From Flavobacteriaceae bacterium (GTDB lineage: Bacteria; Bacteroidota; Bacteroidia; Flavobacteriales; Flavobacteriaceae), in contig WUAI01000003.1 in NCBI GenBank assembly GCA_009827225.1, positions 78,399 through 142,398 of the forward strand: 64,000 nucleotides of DNA, given 5' to 3'. A program made the translations under genes and the position numbers. Positions within the stretch are counted from its first letter, which is position 1. Each line of letters opens with the position of its first letter. Below, in pieces: positions 11,163 to 21,049 of the stretch. Below the pieces are notes generated by a model. The model saw only the letters and a program-made list of their open reading frames with translations, did not search any database and was not told the DNA's origin.

Positions 11163-12506
11163 ATGCGTGCCAAACTTATGGACAATAATATAACCGATTT
11201 TATGGAAAAGGTAAGTTACCGAAATCTACCCTCTCAATTGTCACTTGTTTTGTTAGCCTTTCTGCTAACGTTTTCAATAGCTCAAAGCACATATGCCACT
11301 ACCACAGTTCTTCCGACCCAGGCCATAGATACGGCTGCCGGGGAGGCATTATTCAAAGCGAACTGTGCGGCCTGTCACAAGTTATACAAGAAGGCCACCG
11401 GGCCGTTACTGTATGAAGTAGGGGATAAGTACGACCGCGAATGGTTGTACACATGGATTAGAAACAGCACCGAGATGGTGAAGTCTGGAGACGCCCAGGC
11501 AGTTGCCATTTATGAGGAATACAACGGAGCGGTAATGACGGCTTTCCCTCAGCTTACCAATGAGGATATCGACAATATCATCGCCTATACATACACCGAG
11601 AAAAAGGCACCACCTGTGCCAGCCGGTGGGGATCTAACCACTGCCCCGCCAAACGACGGTTTATCAAATAACATCATTCTAAGCATCCTGGCACTGGTAT
11701 TCTTTATGCTGGTGATCATGTTGTTCCTTGTGAATAAAACGCTTCGTCGATTTGCCGAAGCTCAAGGCGTGACCATTGAAGAGCGTCCTAAAAGAATGCC
11801 GCTTTGGAAGGCCTTCGCAGAGAACCAGTTCTTAATGCTGGTTTCCAGTATCTTCTTACTGTTGGCAGCCGGATATTTTGCCTACGGATGGATGATGCAA
11901 GTAGGGGTTGATGAAGGGTATGCTCCTGTTCAGCCGATTCACTATTCACACAGAATTCACGCTGGTGATAACCAGATCGATTGTAACTACTGCCACAGTT
12001 CAGCAAGAAAGAGTAAGCATTCAGGAATTCCTTCTTTGAATGTGTGTATGAACTGTCACAAAAATATTGGAGAAGTTGCTGCGGAAACCCAATTAGAGGG
12101 TGAGCAGGAATTCGGAGTTGATTACAACGCTGAAATTCAGAAACTATATGCAGCCGTTGGCTGGGACGAAGAGAACCAGGTGTACACCGGTGACACTGCT
12201 CCGGTAAAATGGGTGCGTCTTCACAACCTGCCCGATTTTGCATACTTCAACCACTCACAGCACGTAACAGTAGCGGGAGTGGAATGTCAGACCTGTCACG
12301 GACCGGTGGAAGAAATGGAGATCATGTACCAATACTCTCCGTTGACCATGGGATGGTGTATCAACTGTCACAGAGAAACTAATGTAAAAGTAGCGGACAA
12401 CGAATACTACGAAAAGATTCACGAAGAGCTTTCCAAGAAGTATGGAGTAGATAAGCTTACTGCCGCCCAGATGGGAGGATTGGAATGTGGAAAATGTCAC
12501 TACTAA
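11163..12506 (+). CDS. actA: Alternative Complex III subunit ActA, multiheme cytochrome c
   Basis: Six CXXCH motifs (CAACH, CNYCH, CMNCH, CQTCH, CINCH, CGKCH); first gene of the act cluster. Confidence 0.93.
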   Translation: MRAKLMDNNITDFMEKVSYRNLPSQLSLVLLAFLLTFSIAQSTYATTTVLPTQAIDTAAGEALFKANCAACHKLYKKATGPLLYEVGDKYDREWLYTWIRNSTEMVKSGDAQAVAIYEEYNGAVMTAFPQLTNEDIDNIIAYTYTEKKAPPVPAGGDLTTAPPNDGLSNNIILSILALVFFMLVIMLFLVNKTLRRFAEAQGVTIEERPKRMPLWKAFAENQFLMLVSSIFLLLAAGYFAYGWMMQVGVDEGYAPVQPIHYSHRIHAGDNQIDCNYCHSSARKSKHSGIPSLNVCMNCHKNIGEVAAETQLEGEQEFGVDYNAEIQKLYAAVGWDEENQVYTGDTAPVKWVRLHNLPDFAYFNHSQHVTVAGVECQTCHGPVEEMEIMYQYSPLTMGWCINCHRETNVKVADNEYYEKIHEELSKKYGVDKLTAAQMGGLECGKCHY

Positions 12507-12538
12507 TTAAGAATTGAATACTATACTAGAATAACAAT

Positions 12539-15500
12539 ATGGCATCAAACAAGAAATACTGGAAAAGTGTTGAAGAGCTAAACGAAAATAGCTCTATTGT
12601 TGAGTCGCTACAGCAAAACGAATTCGTAGAGCCTATTCCCACCGATGAGTTTTTGGGAGATCAGGAAACGCTGGAGTCATCATCAACCTCACGTCGCGAT
12701 TTCTTAAAGTACGTTGGATTTACCACAGCTGCTGCTTCATTGGCAGCTTGTGAAGGTCCCGTGATCAAATCGATTCCTTACGTTGTAGCACCGGATGAGA
12801 TCGTTCCCGGAGTAGCCAATTACTATGCATCTTCCATCGCCGATGGATTCGACTTTGCAAATGTTTTGGTGAAAACCCGAGAAGGTCGTCCTATCAAAAT
12901 TGAAAGAAACGATCTTTCGACATTTGGTGGTTCTGTAAATGCACGTGTGCATGCATCGGTATTGTCCATGTACGATACCAAACGTCTTCAGGGTCCAACT
13001 GTAGGTGGCGAAGATGTGAGCTGGGAAGAGTTTGATATCGCTGTTTCACAAAAAATGGAAGCCATGGCAGGTAAGGATGTGGTATTACTTACCCAAACTT
13101 TTGCCAGTCCTTCCACTTCTCAATTGATTGCCGATTTCACTGCCAAGTATCCTAATGTTCGGCACGTGATCTATGATACTGTATCTTCCAGTGAAGCACT
13201 GGATGCTTTCGAGGCGAAGTTCGGAACCCGTGGGTTGGCCGATTACGATTTTTCAAAAGCAAAAGTGATTGTTTCTGTTGGTGCCGATTTCATCGGCGAC
13301 TGGCAAGGAGGAGGATACGAAGCTAGTTATGCACAAGGACGTATTCCGAAGAACGGAAAAATGTCCAAGCATATCCAGTTTGAAGCAAATATGACATTAT
13401 CAGGAGCTAACGCCGATGTGCGTGTTCCTGCCACTCCATCTCAACAGATGGAAATATTAAAAGCACTTACCGGAGGTTCTGCTTCCGGGCTACCGGAAAA
13501 CATTGCTGAAGCGGTTAACAAGGCAAAGGCCCAGTTAAAGAAAGCCGGTTCCAATGGTGTAGTAATTACAGGCCTGCCAAATGTGGCAGCTCAGACCATG
13601 GCGCTCGATTGCAATGAAGGTAGCGAAGTAATGGATACCGAGAAGCCTCGAATGACGGCCATGGGTAACACTGCTGATGTGGCTAATGTGATGAACGGGG
13701 TTGCGAACGGAAGCGTAAAGGGAATGATCACCGTAGGTGTGAATCCTGTGTATAGTTTCCCAAGTGCAGCTTTTGCTGAAGGATACCAGAACCTTGAAAT
13801 GTCGCTGGCTTTTGCAATGAAAGCTGATGAGACTGCTTCACTTGCCCAGATGGTGGCTGCGACACCACATTACCTGGAAGCATGGGGAGATGTTCAGATG
13901 AAGAAAGGTAGTTTCAGTATTACACAACCTACCATTCGTCCGTTGTTCAATACACGTCAGTTTCAGGATGCGTTGTTAAAGTGGACCGATAACCCTTCAT
14001 CTTATTACGATTATATCAAAGAAACCTGGACTCCTGTCTTAGCAGGTTCCGGAACTAGTTTCAACAAAGCGGTTCAGGATGGGGTATTTGAAAGTGATGC
14101 TGAAGTAGCTGCGGAAGCCACAGCAAATACGGAGACTTCAACTTCGAACGGAGCATTATTGACCACTGCTCAAAGTGGTTATCAATTGACCTTATATACC
14201 AAAACCGCCATGGGAGACGGGCAACAAGCCAACAACCCCTGGTTACAGGAGATGCCGGATCCGATATCCAGAGCTTCCTGGGACAATTATATTACGGTAT
14301 CAGCTGCTGACGCAGCGGAATTAGGACTTGAAAATTACAATGTTGCCAATGGTGCCTTAAACGGTAGTTACGTAAACGTGACCATGGGAGATGTTGTGAT
14401 TGAAAAGGTTCCGGTATTGATCCAGCCTGGACAGGCGAAAGGATCTGTTGGTTTGGCTTTGGGATACGGTAGAACGGATGCGGTTCAGTCTGAAATGCAA
14501 ACGGGTGTGAATGCTTATGCATTGTACAATAACTTCTCAACAGTTCAGAATGTACAACTGGAGAAGGTTTCAGGAACACACGAGTTTGCCTGTATTCAGC
14601 TTCACAATACAATGATGGGTAGAGATATTATTAGAGAAACTACCCTTGAGATATTCAATACAAAAGATGTTCACGATTGGAACCCGGTTCCGGAAGTATC
14701 TAAAGATCACATCGAAATTCCGGTGACATCTCCGGATGCCGATCTTTGGGATGAGTTCGACCGTTCCATCGGGCATCACTTTAATCTGTCGATCGACTTA
14801 AATGCCTGTACCGGTTGTGGTGCTTGTGTGATTGCCTGTCATGCGGAGAACAATGTTCCTGTAGTGGGTAAGACAGAAGTACGCCGTAGCCGAGATATGC
14901 ACTGGTTGAGAATTGACAGATATTATTCCAGTGAAGCATCTTTCGATGCGGACAATGAGAAGAAAGAAAACATTTCCGGATTGGGAAGTTCCCTATCCGA
15001 GTTTGCTGAAATGGAAGTAGCCTCTGCGAATCCGCAGGTGGCATTCCAGCCGGTAATGTGTCAGCACTGTAACCACGCTCCTTGTGAGACTGTGTGTCCG
15101 GTGGCTGCTACCTCTCACGGGCGTCAGGGTCAGAACCACATGGCGTACAACCGTTGTGTAGGAACTCGTTACTGCGCGAACAACTGTCCTTATAAAGTAC
15201 GTCGATTCAACTGGTTCCTGTATGCAGAGAACGAGGAGTTCGATTATAACATGAACAACGATCTAGGTCGCATGGTATTGAATCCGGATGTGGTAGTTCG
15301 TTCTCGTGGTGTGATGGAGAAATGTTCTATGTGTATCCAAATGACACAAAAAACCATTTTGGATGCTAAAAGAGACGGAAGAGCTATCAAGGACGGAGAA
15401 TTTAAGACAGCATGTTCTGCTGCGTGTGAAACCGGAGCCATCAAGTTTGGTGACGTGAACGATCACGACAGTGAAATTTTTGAAATGACAAAAGACAAAC

Positions 15501-15583
15501 GTATGTATCACTTATTGGAGGCAGTAGGTACGAAACCTAATGTGATGTATCAGGCGAAAGTGAGAAATACCAACGAAGCATAA
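12539..15583 (+). CDS. actB: Alternative Complex III subunit ActB, molybdopterin oxidoreductase-like plus Fe-S domain
   Basis: Tat-like TSRRDFLKYVGFTTAAASLAAC; ferredoxin motifs CTGCGACVIAC, CQHCNHAPCETVCP, CSMCIQM. Confidence 0.95.
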   Translation: MASNKKYWKSVEELNENSSIVESLQQNEFVEPIPTDEFLGDQETLESSSTSRRDFLKYVGFTTAAASLAACEGPVIKSIPYVVAPDEIVPGVANYYASSIADGFDFANVLVKTREGRPIKIERNDLSTFGGSVNARVHASVLSMYDTKRLQGPTVGGEDVSWEEFDIAVSQKMEAMAGKDVVLLTQTFASPSTSQLIADFTAKYPNVRHVIYDTVSSSEALDAFEAKFGTRGLADYDFSKAKVIVSVGADFIGDWQGGGYEASYAQGRIPKNGKMSKHIQFEANMTLSGANADVRVPATPSQQMEILKALTGGSASGLPENIAEAVNKAKAQLKKAGSNGVVITGLPNVAAQTMALDCNEGSEVMDTEKPRMTAMGNTADVANVMNGVANGSVKGMITVGVNPVYSFPSAAFAEGYQNLEMSLAFAMKADETASLAQMVAATPHYLEAWGDVQMKKGSFSITQPTIRPLFNTRQFQDALLKWTDNPSSYYDYIKETWTPVLAGSGTSFNKAVQDGVFESDAEVAAEATANTETSTSNGALLTTAQSGYQLTLYTKTAMGDGQQANNPWLQEMPDPISRASWDNYITVSAADAAELGLENYNVANGALNGSYVNVTMGDVVIEKVPVLIQPGQAKGSVGLALGYGRTDAVQSEMQTGVNAYALYNNFSTVQNVQLEKVSGTHEFACIQLHNTMMGRDIIRETTLEIFNTKDVHDWNPVPEVSKDHIEIPVTSPDADLWDEFDRSIGHHFNLSIDLNACTGCGACVIACHAENNVPVVGKTEVRRSRDMHWLRIDRYYSSEASFDADNEKKENISGLGSSLSEFAEMEVASANPQVAFQPVMCQHCNHAPCETVCPVAATSHGRQGQNHMAYNRCVGTRYCANNCPYKVRRFNWFLYAENEEFDYNMNNDLGRMVLNPDVVVRSRGVMEKCSMCIQMTQKTILDAKRDGRAIKDGEFKTACSAACETGAIKFGDVNDHDSEIFEMTKDKRMYHLLEAVGTKPNVMYQAKVRNTNEA

Positions 15584-15613
15584 TAATCTAACTAAGAAAT
15601 TGAATATTTAGAT

Positions 15614-17368
15614 ATGGCGTCGCATTACGAAGCACCTATTAGAAGACCCTTAGTTATAGGAGATAAGTCCTACCATGACGTAACTGTTGATGTGGCGGCT
15701 CCTGTAGAAGGAAAAGCCAACAAACAATGGTGGATTGTGTTTTCCATTGCCTTAGCCGCTTTCTTATGGGGAATTGGTTGTATTATTTACACCATTTCCA
15801 CAGGAATCGGGGTTTGGGGACTTAACACCACAGTAAACTGGGCCTGGGATATCACCAACTTTGTATGGTGGGTAGGTATTGGTCACGCGGGAACACTGAT
15901 TTCAGCGGTACTATTACTCTTCCGTCAGAAATGGAGAATGGCGATTAACCGTTCGGCCGAGGCGATGACCATCTTCTCGGTAATCCAGGCGGGACTATTC
16001 CCGATTATTCACATGGGTCGTCCATGGTTGGCGTATTGGGTACTCCCGATTCCAAACCAGTTTGGATCCCTTTGGGTGAACTTTAACTCACCACTGCTTT
16101 GGGACGTATTTGCGATCTCCACCTATCTATCAGTTTCGCTGGTATTCTGGTGGACAGGATTGTTACCGGATTTCGCGATGATCCGTGACCGGGCGATCAC
16201 GCCATTTACCAAAAAAGTATATAGCATTCTATCGTTTGGATGGAGTGGACGTGCTAAGGACTGGCAACGTTTTGAAGAGGTGTCTTTGGTATTAGCCGGT
16301 TTGGCAACACCACTGGTACTTTCTGTACACACGATCGTATCCTTTGACTTCGCAACTTCGGTGATTCCGGGATGGCACACCACCATATTCCCACCTTATT
16401 TCGTTGCCGGAGCGATCTTCTCAGGATTTGCGATGGTAAACACCCTTCTCATTATAATGAGGAAGGTTTCCCATTTGGAAGATTATATCACCATTCAGCA
16501 TATCGAGTTGATGAACATTGTAATTATGATCACAGGATCGATTGTTGGGGTGGCCTATATCACAGAATTATTTATCGCATGGTATTCCGGAGTGGAATAC
16601 GAGCAGTATGCATTCCTTAACCGGGCTACCGGTCCTTACTGGTGGGCATATTGGGCGATGATGACCTGTAACGTATTCTCTCCACAGTTCATGTGGTTCC
16701 CGAAATTGAGAAGAAGTATCATGTTCTCCTTCCTGATTTCGATCGTGGTAAACATCGGGATGTGGTTCGAGCGATTTGTGATCATTGTAACTTCGTTGCA
16801 CCGTGATTACCTACCATCCTCTTGGACGATGTTCTCGCCTACTTTTGTGGATATAGGGATATTCATTGGAACCGTCGGATTCTTCTTTGTATTATTCCTG
16901 TTGTATTCCAGAACCTTCCCTGTAATTGCGCAGGCGGAAGTGAAATCTATCCTTAAGGGATCAGGTTCAAAGTACAAGAAATTAAGAGCAGAGCATGGAG
17001 ATGATGTGAAGCACTATACCATGCCGGGCGGAGCTGCGACAGTGACCGAGAGCGTTTCGGATGCTGCTGAAAGTGCTACATCTGAGGATATTTCCGAAGA
17101 AGATAATTCAGAAAAAATAAGTAGTCTGTTGAGCAACATCGGAACATTCGATCCGAATACTCAAACTCCGGACGATCTGAAGAGAATTAGTGGAGTAGGA
17201 CCTGTGATGGAAGAAAAACTTCACCAGTTGGGTATTTTTACTTTCGAGCAGGTAAGTAAAATGACCGACAGAGAATACGATTTACTAGACAGCATTACCG
17301 GAGAATTCCCAGGAAGAGCGAAGCGCGATGACTGGGCTGGACAAGCTGAACAACTTAAAAATAGTTAA
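15614..17368 (+). CDS. actC: Alternative Complex III subunit ActC (NrfD-like) with C-terminal HhH-like domain
   Basis: NrfD/PsrC-like multi-TM protein; C-terminus TPDDLKRISGVGPVMEEKLHQLGIFTFEQVSKMT. Confidence 0.93.
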   Translation: MASHYEAPIRRPLVIGDKSYHDVTVDVAAPVEGKANKQWWIVFSIALAAFLWGIGCIIYTISTGIGVWGLNTTVNWAWDITNFVWWVGIGHAGTLISAVLLLFRQKWRMAINRSAEAMTIFSVIQAGLFPIIHMGRPWLAYWVLPIPNQFGSLWVNFNSPLLWDVFAISTYLSVSLVFWWTGLLPDFAMIRDRAITPFTKKVYSILSFGWSGRAKDWQRFEEVSLVLAGLATPLVLSVHTIVSFDFATSVIPGWHTTIFPPYFVAGAIFSGFAMVNTLLIIMRKVSHLEDYITIQHIELMNIVIMITGSIVGVAYITELFIAWYSGVEYEQYAFLNRATGPYWWAYWAMMTCNVFSPQFMWFPKLRRSIMFSFLISIVVNIGMWFERFVIIVTSLHRDYLPSSWTMFSPTFVDIGIFIGTVGFFFVLFLLYSRTFPVIAQAEVKSILKGSGSKYKKLRAEHGDDVKHYTMPGGAATVTESVSDAAESATSEDISEEDNSEKISSLLSNIGTFDPNTQTPDDLKRISGVGPVMEEKLHQLGIFTFEQVSKMTDREYDLLDSITGEFPGRAKRDDWAGQAEQLKNS

Positions 17369-17372
17369 GCAT

Positions 17373-17909
17373 ATGGCATCTAAAGTGATACATGCAATTT
17401 ACAACGACGACGATATACTGCTGAATGCGGTAAAGGCGGTTCGTAGTGAGCATTACCATATCGAAGAAATATATACACCGTTCCCGGTACACGGTCTTGA
17501 GAAGGCTATGGGACTAGCTGATACCCGAATTGCGATCACCTCGTTTATGTATGGGCTGGTAGGTCTTGGAGTAGCTATATTGATGATGAATTATATCATG
17601 ATCGAGGATTGGCCGCAAGATATTGGAGGTAAGCCGAGTTTCAGCTATATCGAAAACATGCCGGCTTTTGTACCCATCATGTTTGAGATGACCGTATTTT
17701 TCGCAGCTCACCTCATGGTAATTACCTTTTATATGAGAAGTAAGCTGTGGCCTTTCAAAAAAGCAGAGAACCCGGATGTGCGTACTACAGATGACCACTT
17801 CCTTATGGCTATCGATGCTGGATCAAAAGATGTGGATGAAGTATCCAGATTTTTGAGTGAAACCGGTGCAATTGAAATTAGTTTAATCGAAAAAGAAGAC
17901 GATCACTAG
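17373..17909 (+). CDS. actD: Alternative Complex III subunit ActD (DUF3341)
   Basis: MASKVIHAIYNDDDILLNAVKAVRSEHYHIEEIYTPFPVHGLEKAMGL; start at 17373 preferred over track start. Confidence 0.93.
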   Translation: MASKVIHAIYNDDDILLNAVKAVRSEHYHIEEIYTPFPVHGLEKAMGLADTRIAITSFMYGLVGLGVAILMMNYIMIEDWPQDIGGKPSFSYIENMPAFVPIMFEMTVFFAAHLMVITFYMRSKLWPFKKAENPDVRTTDDHFLMAIDAGSKDVDEVSRFLSETGAIEISLIEKEDDH

Positions 17910-17910
17910 T

Positions 17911-18561
17911 ATGAAAAGTTTACTGAATATAGGTATTGGAATTATCACATCGGTAATGTTGGTCTCTTGTTTCGATTCGGCCAAACCGAATTACCAGTAC
18001 ATGCCTAATATGTATGAGCCGATAGGTTACGAAACCTATGGGGAGTCTGAAATATTTCCAAATGAGCAAGTAGCTATGTTACCTGCTGAAGGATCGGTGC
18101 CACGAGGATACATGCCTTACGATTACCCGGATACCACGGAAGGATTGAACCTTGCGAAAGAGGAATTGACCAACCCGATACCGGTAACAGAGGAAAACCT
18201 TGCCAAAGGAAAAGAATTATATGATATCTACTGTGGAGTTTGTCATGGTGATAAGGGCGACGGACAGGGAATACTGATGCAACGCGAAAAGATCCTCGGG
18301 ATACCTAGTTATGCCGATCCGGGAAGAGTAATTACCCCTGGTGGAACCTATCACGTACAGATGTATGGTTTGAATTCAATGGGATCGTATGCCTCTCAAA
18401 CCAATGAATTGGAAAGATGGCAGATTACTCATCATGTGATGAACCTGAAAGCGGCATTGGAAGGAACTCCATTGGCGACTCCTGAAACTGAAGCCAGTAT
18501 GGCAACTGCAGAAGGGGATACTGAGACGGCAGGCGAAGAGGGAACCGAAGAAAACAACTAA
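17911..18561 (+). CDS. actE: Alternative Complex III subunit ActE, monoheme cytochrome c lipoprotein
   Basis: Lipobox-like MLVSC; YDIYCGVCHGDKGDGQG heme motif. Confidence 0.92.
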   Translation: MKSLLNIGIGIITSVMLVSCFDSAKPNYQYMPNMYEPIGYETYGESEIFPNEQVAMLPAEGSVPRGYMPYDYPDTTEGLNLAKEELTNPIPVTEENLAKGKELYDIYCGVCHGDKGDGQGILMQREKILGIPSYADPGRVITPGGTYHVQMYGLNSMGSYASQTNELERWQITHHVMNLKAALEGTPLATPETEASMATAEGDTETAGEEGTEENN

Positions 18562-18589
18562 CTGAAGAATAAAGAGAATAGCTTAAGAT

Positions 18590-19942
18590 ATGTATACGCT
18601 ACCCAATAAAGTAAAATTATTCGCTATCATTTTCATGGTGGTTGGAGCCATAGGTATGGTGACCGGTTTTATGTCGGCACCCAGCTCAACCGAAGAAGTC
18701 AAAGAAATGATGGCAAGCCATGGAGATGGTCATGGAGGTGATCACGGGGGTGATCATGGTGAGGCTAAGGCAACACACGGAGGCGATCATGAAGAAGGTA
18801 CTCATATGTCTGAAGAAGAACACCTGGAGCATGTGCTTCATCAATTGCAGAACAGACCCTGGTCTGCTTTGTACATCGCGTCTTTCTTCTTCTTTATGAT
18901 TGCACTGGGAACGCTGGCCTTTTATGCTATCCAGCATGCTGCGCAGGCAGGATGGTCCCCTGTATTATTCAGGGTGATGGAAGGAATTACCGCCTACCTG
19001 CCAATCGCTTCGATCATCATTTTGGTATTGTTGGTTCTTTCAGTAATGCATGTGAATCACATTTTCCACTGGATGGAGCCTGAATTGGTGAATCCTGAAA
19101 GTGATAAGTTCGATAAGTTGATCGCCGGTAAACAAGGATGGTTGAACACCACAGGATTCCTTGCCAGAGCCGTGATCTATTTGATCGGATTCAACCTATA
19201 TAGATATTTCTCACGTAAGTGGACCTTGAAACAGGATTCTGCAGAACCCGGGGATACCCGTTGGTTCAAGCGCAATTTCAAATTGTCTGCCGGTTTCCTC
19301 GTGTTCTTCATTTATGTTGAGTCTATGATGTCATGGGACTGGATCATGAGTTTTGATCCACACTGGTTCTCTACCCTGTTCGGCTGGTATGTGTTTGCCG
19401 GCATGATGGTAAGTGCCATAACAGTGATCGCCATGGTGACGATCTTCCTGAAATCTCAAGGGCATCTTGAATTTGTAAATGACAGTCACATTCATGACCT
19501 GGCGAAGTTCATGTTCGGGTTCAGTATTTTCTGGACCTACCTTTGGTTCTCACAGTTCATGTTGATCTGGTATGCAAATATTCCGGAAGAGGTGACCTAT
19601 TTCGTCACCCGTATTGAAGACTATAAATTACCGTTCTTCGGAATGCTGGCAATGAATTTTATATTCCCGGTACTGCTGTTGATGAACAGTGATTACAAGA
19701 GGGTGAACTGGTTTGTGATTCTTACGGGAATCGTAATTCTTGCAGGACACTATATTGATGTGTTTAATATGGTGATGCCGGCTACCGTGGGAGCCTCATG
19801 GTACATTGGCCTGCCGGAATTAGGAGCGCTTTGCTTCTTCTTTGGATTGTTTGTCTGGGTAGTTTTCTCTGCCTTGACAAAAGCGCCGTTATTGGCGAAA
19901 GGAAGTCCGTTTATGAAAGAGAGCAAGCATTTTCATTATTAA
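18590..19942 (+). CDS. actF: Alternative Complex III subunit ActF (NrfD-like quinol:cytochrome c oxidoreductase)
   Basis: Multi-TM NrfD-like protein in act order, with His-rich N-terminal segment. Confidence 0.93.
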   Translation: MYTLPNKVKLFAIIFMVVGAIGMVTGFMSAPSSTEEVKEMMASHGDGHGGDHGGDHGEAKATHGGDHEEGTHMSEEEHLEHVLHQLQNRPWSALYIASFFFFMIALGTLAFYAIQHAAQAGWSPVLFRVMEGITAYLPIASIIILVLLVLSVMHVNHIFHWMEPELVNPESDKFDKLIAGKQGWLNTTGFLARAVIYLIGFNLYRYFSRKWTLKQDSAEPGDTRWFKRNFKLSAGFLVFFIYVESMMSWDWIMSFDPHWFSTLFGWYVFAGMMVSAITVIAMVTIFLKSQGHLEFVNDSHIHDLAKFMFGFSIFWTYLWFSQFMLIWYANIPEEVTYFVTRIEDYKLPFFGMLAMNFIFPVLLLMNSDYKRVNWFVILTGIVILAGHYIDVFNMVMPATVGASWYIGLPELGALCFFFGLFVWVVFSALTKAPLLAKGSPFMKESKHFHY

Positions 19943-19966
19943 TTATATTAAAGAAGATAGATAACA

Positions 19967-21028
19967 ATGACCGCATTTTTAGTTGTATTAGTACTCATTC
20001 TTTTTGGAGTTGCCGTTTGGCAAATGGGCAAGATATTTCAGCTGTCCAAAGTAAAAGGTGAAGGCGAACATCAGGTAGCTTCTGAAAAAGATAACAACAT
20101 CAATGGATATCTTATGTTGATGTTTGTGGTGTTCATCTACGTAATATGTATCGTTTCTTTTTGGAAATGGGGCAAAGTGATGCTTCCTGAATCCGCTTCG
20201 GAACATGGTGTGGGAATCGATCAGTTATGGCTGATCTCTATGATCATTATTTTTATCGTAGGAATTATTACCCAGTGGTTGTTGCACTATTTTGCTTTTA
20301 AATACAGAGGTAAGAAAGGCCTAAGAGCTACTTTCTACGCAGACAATGATAAACTGGAATTTATCTGGACCATTATTCCGGTGATTGTATTGGCTGGTTT
20401 GATTATCTACGGACTCTTTACCTGGACAGATATCATGAATATCGATACTGAGGATGATCCGTTGGTGGTAGAGTTATATGCCTATCAATTCGACTGGCGG
20501 GCCCGCTATGGTGGCGATGATAACACTTTGGGAGAGGCCAATGTGCGTCTCATCGAAGGTGTGAATCAATTAGGGGTGGATGCCAGTGATCCTAATGCGC
20601 AAGACGACATCATTGTGAATGAATTGCACTTACCTGTTGGCCGTAAGATCTTATTTAAGATGCGATCACAAGATGTATTGCACTCGGCTTACATGCCTCA
20701 CTTCCGTGCACAGATGAACTGTGTGCCTGGGATGATCACACAATTTGCCTTTACACCTACGAAGACTACTTTGGAAATGAGAGAGTCTGAAGAAATTGTC
20801 AATAAGGTGAAACGGATCAATGAAATTAGAAGAGAGAATAGCGTAGCGTTAGTAGCCGCCGGAGACGAGGCACTGGAACCCTATGAGTTTGATTATTTAC
20901 TTCTTTGTAACAAGATATGTGGAAATACCCACTATAACATGCAAATGAAGATTATCGTTGAAACACAAGAGGAATATGACGCTTGGATTGCCGAACAGGC
21001 AACCTTGGCCCAAACACTCGCACAATAA
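19967..21028 (+). CDS. coxB: Cytochrome c oxidase subunit II
   Basis: CuA-site motif CNKICGNTHYNM; TM hairpin; follows actF. Confidence 0.95.
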   Translation: MTAFLVVLVLILFGVAVWQMGKIFQLSKVKGEGEHQVASEKDNNINGYLMLMFVVFIYVICIVSFWKWGKVMLPESASEHGVGIDQLWLISMIIIFIVGIITQWLLHYFAFKYRGKKGLRATFYADNDKLEFIWTIIPVIVLAGLIIYGLFTWTDIMNIDTEDDPLVVELYAYQFDWRARYGGDDNTLGEANVRLIEGVNQLGVDASDPNAQDDIIVNELHLPVGRKILFKMRSQDVLHSAYMPHFRAQMNCVPGMITQFAFTPTKTTLEMRESEEIVNKVKRINEIRRENSVALVAAGDEALEPYEFDYLLLCNKICGNTHYNMQMKIIVETQEEYDAWIAEQATLAQTLAQ

Positions 21029-21049
21029 CAAAAAAATAGCTAGAAAGAT

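Noticed and set aside
17328-17372. N-terminal extension MTGLDKLNNLKIVKH of ActD in the ORF track
   Set aside because: Overlaps the ActC 3' end; ATG at 17373 gives the expected MASKVIHAIYNDDD start
20887-20943. Atypical CuA motif CNKICGNTHYNM (Lys where Glu is common)
   Set aside because: Cys, Cys, His and Met ligands are all present, and from memory CNKICG variants are common in Bacteroidota CoxB
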